Part shown: one piece after another, positions 32,139 through 37,304 of the stretch
How positions within the stretch are numbered: the first letter of the stretch is position 1
Layout of the letters: each line of letters begins with the position of its first letter
Assembly (NCBI GenBank): GCA_021811865.1
Contig: JAKAQB010000029.1
Coordinates: forward strand, 3,022 to 40,325
Source: Actinomycetes bacterium
GTDB taxonomy: Bacteria > Actinomycetota > Acidimicrobiia > Acidimicrobiales > Palsa-688
DNA length: 37,304 bases
Direction: 5' to 3'
Program-made: the position numbers and the translations under genes
Notes under the pieces: generated by a model
What the model was told of the DNA's origin: nothing
What the model saw: the letters and a program-made list of their open reading frames with translations, nothing else
Database searches by the model: none

Positions 32139-32144
32139 TACCGT
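32139..32144 (+). promoter_or_regulatory. -10 box of the enoyl-CoA hydratase gene (leaderless-type)
   Basis: TACCGT six bases before GTG 32151, the same hexamer and distance as for rsmD. No ribosome binding site is visible. The 104-bp gap before it has imperfect CCCGAGCCG repeats. Confidence 0.45.
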
Positions 32145-32150
32145 CCTGTC

Positions 32151-32942
32151 GTGGACAGCATCCTCGTAGACCGAGCCGACGGCGTTGTCACGGTCACCCT
32201 CAACCGGCCAGAGCGCAAGAACGCGCTGGGCGCCGATGACTGGACAACGCTCCGTGAGGTCTTCGACGCCGTAGCCGACCGCGCTGATGACAGGGTCGTC
32301 GTCGTAACGGGGGCCGGAGGTGAGTTCTGCGCGGGTGCCGACCTGAGCTCGATCGGGACGGCGCGGCGGCCGCTCGAGATGGTCCGCGACGTCGGCAGGG
32401 CGGCAGCGTCGGTGATCCGCCTGCCGAAGCCGGTCATCGCGAAGGTCGATGGTGTCGCCGTCGGCGCCGGCTGCAACCTGGCGCTCAGCGCCGACCTTGT
32501 CGTCGCCAGCGAGCGGGCCCGCTTCTCGGAGATCTTCGCTCGCCGCGGCCTGTCGTTGGACTTCGCCGGCTCCTGGCTGCTACCCCGGATCGTCGGCATG
32601 CAGCGCGCCAAGCAGCTCGCCTTCTTCGGGGACATCCTCGACGCCGCCACCGCCCAGCGCCTTGGGCTCGTGACCGAGGTGGTCGCTCCCGACGCCCTGG
32701 ACGGCCACGTCGCGGCGTGGGCGAGGCGGCTGGCCGACGGACCGGCCGTCGCCCTGTCGCTCACCAAGCGGCTCCTCGAGGCGTCCTGGACCTCGTCGCT
32801 CGAGCAGGCGCTCGAAGCGGAGGCTGTCGCCCAGGCCCACAACCTCGCAGGCCCCGAGGCGGCAGAAGCCCTCCGGGCCTTCAAGGAGAAGCGAGATCCG
32901 ACGTTCCCCAAGGAACAGCAAGCGAAGACGAGCGCTCCGTGA
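32151..32942 (+). CDS. Enoyl-CoA hydratase/isomerase family protein
   Basis: 263 residues, crotonase fold. Begins SILVDRADGVVTVTLNRPER with KNAL following. The oxyanion-hole blocks are GAGGEFCAGADLSSIG (about 57-72) and KVDGVAVGAGCNLALSADLV (about 99-118). The catalytic-loop region reads GLSLDFAGSWLLPRIVG, the form seen in PaaG/2-(1,2-epoxyphenylacetyl)-CoA isomerase-like proteins, with Asp rather than the hydratase Glu at the second acid position. It is therefore probably an isomerase or hydratase of a CoA thioester. The substrate is unknown. GTG 32151 is the likely start. Confidence 0.92.
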   Translation: MDSILVDRADGVVTVTLNRPERKNALGADDWTTLREVFDAVADRADDRVVVVTGAGGEFCAGADLSSIGTARRPLEMVRDVGRAAASVIRLPKPVIAKVDGVAVGAGCNLALSADLVVASERARFSEIFARRGLSLDFAGSWLLPRIVGMQRAKQLAFFGDILDAATAQRLGLVTEVVAPDALDGHVAAWARRLADGPAVALSLTKRLLEASWTSSLEQALEAEAVAQAHNLAGPEAAEALRAFKEKRDPTFPKEQQAKTSAP

Positions 32943-33001
32943 GGAGGGCGCCGGCCGGCACCGGTCCCCCGAGTGGTGAATGGTGGTCACACCCCCCCAC
33001 G

Positions 33002-33007
33002 TAGCCT
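33002..33007 (+). promoter_or_regulatory. Possible -10 box of yifB
   Basis: TAGCCT in the 124-bp gap after the hydratase gene, about 60 nt before the yifB GTG at 33067. GGGAG at 33056-33060 would be the ribosome site in the leader. Confidence 0.3.
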
Positions 33008-33066
33008 GATGTTGCGCTCGAGGCCGGCGCCCGGCTTCTTCCTGCCCCTGCGAGCTGGGAGCTCCG

Positions 33067-34587
33067 GTGTTCGCCACGGTCTCGTCCGCAATACTGCTCG
33101 GTGTCGACGGCTGCGCCGTCAGCGTCGAGGTCCACGTCGGTGGTGGCCTGCCGTCCTTCACGATCGTGGGGCTCCCGGACCTCACCTGCCGCGAGGCCCG
33201 GGACAGGGTTCGGGCGGCCGTGACCAATTCGGGCTTCACATGGCCAGGCCACCGGATAACCGTCAACCTTGCGCCGACAGCCGTTCGCAAGGCGGGTTCC
33301 GGATTGGATCTTCCCATCGCCATCGCAGTCCTCGCCGCCGACGGCAAGCTCGATGCTCGGCTCGCGGCCGGCGTCGCCTTCTTCGGCGAGCTCGGCCTCG
33401 ACGGGAGCCTGCGCCGGGTCGCCGGCATCCTGCCGCTCGTCGCGGCGGCCACCGGGCCGGCCGTCGTCGTGCCGGTCAGCTGCGCTGCCGAGGCGCGCCT
33501 ACCGAGGAGGCACCGCGTGCTGCCGGCGGCGTCCCTGCGCAATGTCGTGGACGCTCTGCGAGGTGAGGCCGAGTGGGTCCAGGTACCGGACGTCCCGCTC
33601 GTGCCGCCCCGCTCGGCCACAGAGGATCTCCGGGACGTGCGGGGCCAGGCGGTCGCCCGCATGGCCGTGGAGGTGGCGGCCGCCGGAGGTCACCACCTGC
33701 TCCTGGTTGGCCCGCCCGGCGCCGGCAAGACCATGCTGGCCCGACGGTTGCCCGACCTGCTGCCGCCGCTGACGCCTGAGCAGGCGTTGGAGGTGACGAA
33801 GGTGCACTCGGCTGCCGGCGTGGAGCTCCCGCCCGGCGCACTGGTGCTGCGCCCGCCGTTTCGTGTGCCTCATCACAGCGCGTCGATGGTCGCCCTCATC
33901 GGCGGTGGATCCGGGGCGATCCGGCCTGGAGAGCTCAGTTGCGCTCTGCATGGTGTGCTGTTCTTGGACGAGCTCGGGGAGTTCCCCTCCGACGTGCTCG
34001 ACGCTCTCCGCCAGCCCCTCGAGGACGGGCGCGTGGTTGTGGCGCGAGCCCGGGCCAGCTTGGCGCTACCAGCTCGCTGCCTGCTCGTCGCTGCCATGAA
34101 CCCGTGCCCGTGTGGAGGTGATGGCGCCCCCGGTGGCTGCCGGTGCAGTGAGCGTGCCCGCGAGCGTTACGCGTCCAAGGTGTCCGGGCCGCTACTCGAC
34201 CGCTTCGACCTTCGCGTCGGTGTCGATCGGCCGGAGATCACCGAGTTGCTGCCAGGCGCCGATGCGCGCGCCGAGAGCACCGACGTCGTGGCCCGGCGCG
34301 TCGCCGCCGCCCGGGAGCGGGCACGTCAGCGCGGCGTACCGACCAACGCCGACCTGCCGGGTAACCGCCTCGACGAAGCCGCGCCCGTCGACGAGGCGGC
34401 CGCCCGGCTCTTGGAGCTTCGCCTCCGCCAGGGGCGCCTCTCGGCCCGTGGCCTGCACCGGGTCCGCCGGGTCGCGCGCACCGTCGCCGACCTGCGCGGA
34501 TGGGACGGCGCCGTCCAGGAGGAGGACATCCTCACGGCCCTCGCCCTGCGGATCGAACCGTTCGCCCACCAGGAGCAGGCCGGATGA
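33067..34587 (+). CDS. comM: YifB/ComM family Mg-chelatase-like AAA+ ATPase
   Basis: 506 residues. The N-terminal ChlI-like domain has VSVEVHVGGGLPSFTIVGLPD and a PTAVRKAGSGLDLPIAIAVL block. The AAA+ core has Walker A LLVGPPGAGKTML (about 211-223), Walker B GVLFLDELGEF and MNPCPCGG zinc-like Cys with a following CRCSE. The C-terminal domain ends GLHRVRRVARTVADL. In Vibrio, ComM is a branch-migration helicase needed for natural transformation. Its fusion by ATGA overlap to dprA, another transformation protein, supports this role here. A GTG start is used. Confidence 0.94.
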   Translation: MFATVSSAILLGVDGCAVSVEVHVGGGLPSFTIVGLPDLTCREARDRVRAAVTNSGFTWPGHRITVNLAPTAVRKAGSGLDLPIAIAVLAADGKLDARLAAGVAFFGELGLDGSLRRVAGILPLVAAATGPAVVVPVSCAAEARLPRRHRVLPAASLRNVVDALRGEAEWVQVPDVPLVPPRSATEDLRDVRGQAVARMAVEVAAAGGHHLLLVGPPGAGKTMLARRLPDLLPPLTPEQALEVTKVHSAAGVELPPGALVLRPPFRVPHHSASMVALIGGGSGAIRPGELSCALHGVLFLDELGEFPSDVLDALRQPLEDGRVVVARARASLALPARCLLVAAMNPCPCGGDGAPGGCRCSERARERYASKVSGPLLDRFDLRVGVDRPEITELLPGADARAESTDVVARRVAAARERARQRGVPTNADLPGNRLDEAAPVDEAAARLLELRLRQGRLSARGLHRVRRVARTVADLRGWDGAVQEEDILTALALRIEPFAHQEQAG

Positions 34588-35927
34588 CGGGCGGCGAGAG
34601 CGAGCGGCCAGCGGCGGGAGGGCGGTGGGGCAGCGAAGGCGCTGCCGACGCGACAGGAGCCTTCCAGTGGGACTCTGACTCGGCCGCTGCAGCGGCGTTG
34701 GCCGCCCTGCCCGGCATCGGTCCGACCAGCTTGCGAAGCCTGCTGGTCGCCGCCGGTTCGCCGTTGTCGGCGTGGGAACAGGTCCGGGAAGGTCGGCTCC
34801 GTCGGCCCGAGCCCCGCGGCGGAGCTCGAGGCGTCCCCTGGGCAGTGGCTACGGCCGGCGTCGACCTCAGCGAGCGGGCGGCGGCCCTGCGATCAGGTGG
34901 CATGGCGGTCACCTGGATCGGACGGCCCGAGTACCCGTGCCGGCTGGCCGGCGACGATGAAGCTCCAGCCGTGCTGTTCTGGAGAGGTTCCCTCGACGGG
35001 CTCGACGGGCGGTGCGTTGCAGTGGTCGGCACCCGGAGGTGCACGCCCGATGGCCGGGCGGTCGCCGCCGAGCTCGGCCGCGAGCTGGCCGACGCCGGCG
35101 TGTGCGTCGTCTCGGGCCTGGCGCTCGGCATCGACGGCGCGGCCCACCGGGGAGCGGTGGGTTCGGGGCGACGGGGAGCCACCGTAGGTGTCGCCGCCGG
35201 CGGCGTCGACGTCCCATACCCCCGCAGCCACGCTTCCCTGTGGGGGGACGTGGTGGTGGTCGGGGCGGTGCTCTCGGAGTCGCCTCCCGGCGTGGCGGCT
35301 CAAGCGTGGCGCTTTCCGGTGCGCAACCGGGTGATCGCCGGCCTCGCTGACCTGGTGGTCGTCGTCGAGAGCCACGCCGGCGGCGGCTCGCTGATCACCG
35401 TCGATGCGGCGCTCGCCAGAGGCATCGAGGTGCGGGTCGTGCCGGGGCCGGTCCACAGCCCGGCATCGGCGGGCACCAACCGGCTGCTGATGGAAGGCGC
35501 CGGTCCCGTGCGGTGCGCCGCCGACGTGCTCGACGCCCTGGGAGACCTGCGCCCGTCCCCACCCCTCTCCTACAGACGATCGGCTGCTTCCCGCCGGGGG
35601 CTGGCTGCGCCGTTGCCTCAGAGGCCGGTACCTCTATCGCAGCCGGCGTTCCCATCGCAGCCGGCGTTCCCATCGCAGCCGGCGTTCCCATCGCGGCCGG
35701 CGTTCCCATCGCAGCCGGCGGCTCCATCGACCAAGGCCGGCACCTGTGGCGCCCTCGACCCGACGACCGCAGCCGTCCTCGATGCCGTCGGATGGCAGCC
35801 GGTCACCCTCAACACGGTGCTTCTCCGCAGTGGGCTCGGGCTCGCAGCCGTTGCCGCGGCCTTGGACGAGCTCGCCGCGCACGGCCTGGTGGCGGACGAG
35901 CGGGGCTGGTGGCAGCGCTGCGGCTGA
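34584..35927 (+). CDS. dprA: DNA processing protein DprA with in-frame tandem repeat
   Basis: 447 residues, longer than usual (about 290-390). DprA protects incoming single-stranded DNA and loads RecA. The N-terminal helix-hairpin region has LAALPGIGPTSLRSLL. The Rossmann core reads VAVVGTRRCTPDG, VVSGLALGIDGAAHRGA, SESPPGV, FPVRNRVIAGLADLVVVVES and GSLITVDAAL. A winged-helix tail (about 385-447) begins LDPTTAAVLDAVGW and ends ERGWWQRCG. A Pro-rich linker between them contains five SQPAFP repeats (35637-35726). The ATG overlaps the yifB stop (ATGA). Confidence 0.95.
   Translation: MTGGESERPAAGGRWGSEGAADATGAFQWDSDSAAAAALAALPGIGPTSLRSLLVAAGSPLSAWEQVREGRLRRPEPRGGARGVPWAVATAGVDLSERAAALRSGGMAVTWIGRPEYPCRLAGDDEAPAVLFWRGSLDGLDGRCVAVVGTRRCTPDGRAVAAELGRELADAGVCVVSGLALGIDGAAHRGAVGSGRRGATVGVAAGGVDVPYPRSHASLWGDVVVVGAVLSESPPGVAAQAWRFPVRNRVIAGLADLVVVVESHAGGGSLITVDAALARGIEVRVVPGPVHSPASAGTNRLLMEGAGPVRCAADVLDALGDLRPSPPLSYRRSAASRRGLAAPLPQRPVPLSQPAFPSQPAFPSQPAFPSRPAFPSQPAAPSTKAGTCGALDPTTAAVLDAVGWQPVTLNTVLLRSGLGLAAVAAALDELAAHGLVADERGWWQRCG
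35637..35726 (+). repeat. In-frame 18-bp tandem repeat in dprA (5 copies)
   Basis: Unit TCGCAGCCGGCGTTCCCA (SQPAFP) at 35637, 35655, 35673, 35691 and 35709. The first three copies are identical, the fourth has one change (R for Q) and the fifth ends in GCTCCA. Being a multiple of three bases, copy number can vary without breaking the protein. Confidence 0.95.
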
Positions 35928-36078
35928 GACCCAACGCGGCGACGCAGGGACTCGACCTGGCGGAAACGGGGGGGGGCTAACTGTTGCCGCATCCGCCATC
36001 AATGGCCGTCGACAGTGTGTGTGTCGTCGGTCCACGCCGTCCGGTCGAAGGGGGGTTTGTGCCGCCGAAACGAACCGG

Positions 36079-36084
36079 TACCCT
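36079..36084 (+). promoter_or_regulatory. Possible -10 box of whiG
   Basis: TACCCT, 35 nt before the chosen GTG 36120, in the 192-bp gap after dprA. A second element, CGAAG at 36048-36052 followed 13 nt later by GCCGAAA, loosely resembles the sigma-28-like site at 4614-4640 and could mean autoregulation. This is weak. Confidence 0.3.
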
Positions 36085-36119
36085 CGTGTTCGTGCGCCCG
36101 GTCCGTCGTCGTCGTCGCC

Positions 36120-36992
<873 letters not shown>

Positions 36993-37040
36993 CGTCCCGG
37001 AGGCGAGGCTGAGGGTAGCCGGTCGCTTCGGGCGGAGGCG

Positions 37041-37100
37041 GGTCGGTCTGGGTCGGTCTGGGTCGGTCTGGGTCGGTCTGGGTCGGTCTGGGTCGGTCTG
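37041..37100 (+). repeat. 10-bp tandem repeat, 6 perfect copies
   Basis: Unit GGTCGGTCTG repeated six times without error, 48 nt after the whiG stop. The period is not a multiple of three and there is no coding frame across it. Perfect copies suggest recent expansion. Confidence 0.97.
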
Positions 37101-37151
37101 GGCATCTCGCATGGTGGCGGCAGTGGTTGCCGGCGGATGCGACGAGAATGG

Positions 37152-37239
37152 CGAACTGCGCGCAGGGGAGCGAACTGTGCGCATGCACGACGACATACCG
37201 CGGCCTCTGCGCGCAGTTCGATCCTCTGCGCGCGGAACG
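37152..37239. repeat. Four 14-bp motifs in exact two-fold symmetry
   Basis: CGAACTGCGCGCAG occurs directly at 37152-37165 and, with two mismatches, at 37171-37184. It occurs inverted at 37207-37220 (perfect) and at 37226-37239 (three mismatches). Both pairs are spaced 19 bp apart and share the centre 37195.5, so the whole 88 bp is an imperfect palindrome. Each motif has a TGCGCGCA-like core. Confidence 0.92.
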
Positions 37240-37256
37240 GCCTCCGGGTGCCCCCC

Positions 37257-37304
37257 GCCCCCCGCCGGCCCCGCCCCCCGCCGGCCCCGCCCCCCGCCGG
37301 CCCC
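37257..37304 (+). repeat. 16-bp tandem repeat, 3 copies to the window edge
   Basis: Unit GCCCCCCGCCGGCCCC at 37257, 37273 and 37289, three identical copies reaching the last base. The array probably continues beyond the window. No coding frame is associated. Confidence 0.95.

Noticed and set aside
37041..37100. CRISPR array
   Set aside because: The 10-bp units are contiguous with no spacers and no cas genes are present.

Overview
The window is a high-GC stretch of an actinobacterial chromosome. The class Acidimicrobiia is my best guess, inferred and not proven. The evidence is a roughly 70% GC look, DUF2469 and SepIVA-type genes, a BldC-type helix-turn-helix, a WhiG/FliA sigma factor, GTP-dependent PEP carboxykinase, many GTG starts, and TANNNT -10 boxes placed 6-11 nt before start codons. 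Most of it is a housekeeping block whose order resembles the Bacillus subtilis run rpmB-yloV-recG-plsX-acpP-rnc-smc-ftsY-ffh-rpsP-ylqC-rimM-trmD-rplS ... dprA ... sigD. The actinobacterial genes rsmD, coaD, sepIVA-like, yceD, rpmF and mutM are interleaved.

Layout. Bases 1-3617: the end of an alpha-methylacyl-CoA racemase-type CoA transferase faces a minus-strand group of PEP carboxykinase, a stand-alone Lrp/AsnC effector domain and a lipoprotein esterase. Bases 3694-6424: thiL, then a large regulator joining a degenerate B12-binding-like region, a GAF-like region and a BldC-like DNA-binding end. Bases 6445-10448: divergent rpmB and fakA-like gene, then recG. Bases 10449-11359: a decayed segment with a long perfect inverted repeat and a DUF6788 pseudogene. 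Bases 11356-17602: VOC protein, zinc-ribbon protein, rsmD, coaD, sepIVA-like, yceD, rpmF, plsX, acpP, rnc, mutM. Bases 17614-26424: smc, small membrane protein, ftsY, ffh, rpsP, khpA, rimM, trmD, rplS.

Bases 26425-30100 are an accessory island where most actinobacteria carry lepB and rnhB. It holds an Lrp/AsnC regulator divergent from a frameshifted lysE, a metallo-beta-lactamase-fold remnant, a TacA/TacT-type toxin-antitoxin pair, a small unknown gene and a YihY/BrkB remnant. The conserved block resumes at 30141 with DUF2469, yraN, a Cys/Met-metabolism PLP enzyme, an enoyl-CoA hydratase, yifB, dprA and whiG. The window ends in dense repeats: a 10-bp unit six times, four 14-bp motifs arranged with exact two-fold symmetry, and a 16-bp unit three times running off the end.

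Functionally, the core genes cover ribosome assembly and tRNA/rRNA modification (L28, L32, S16, L19, RsmD, RimM, TrmD), protein targeting (FtsY, Ffh), phospholipid and fatty-acid entry (FakA-like, PlsX, ACP), CoA synthesis (CoaD), chromosome organisation and repair (SMC, RecG, MutM), DNA uptake (DprA, YifB) and cell division (SepIVA-like). The best candidates for something new are the three-part BldC-like regulator with its sigma-28-like promoter, the 10919-10969 hairpin, the symmetric repeat after whiG, and several genes that appear to lack an ATG, GTG or TTG start.
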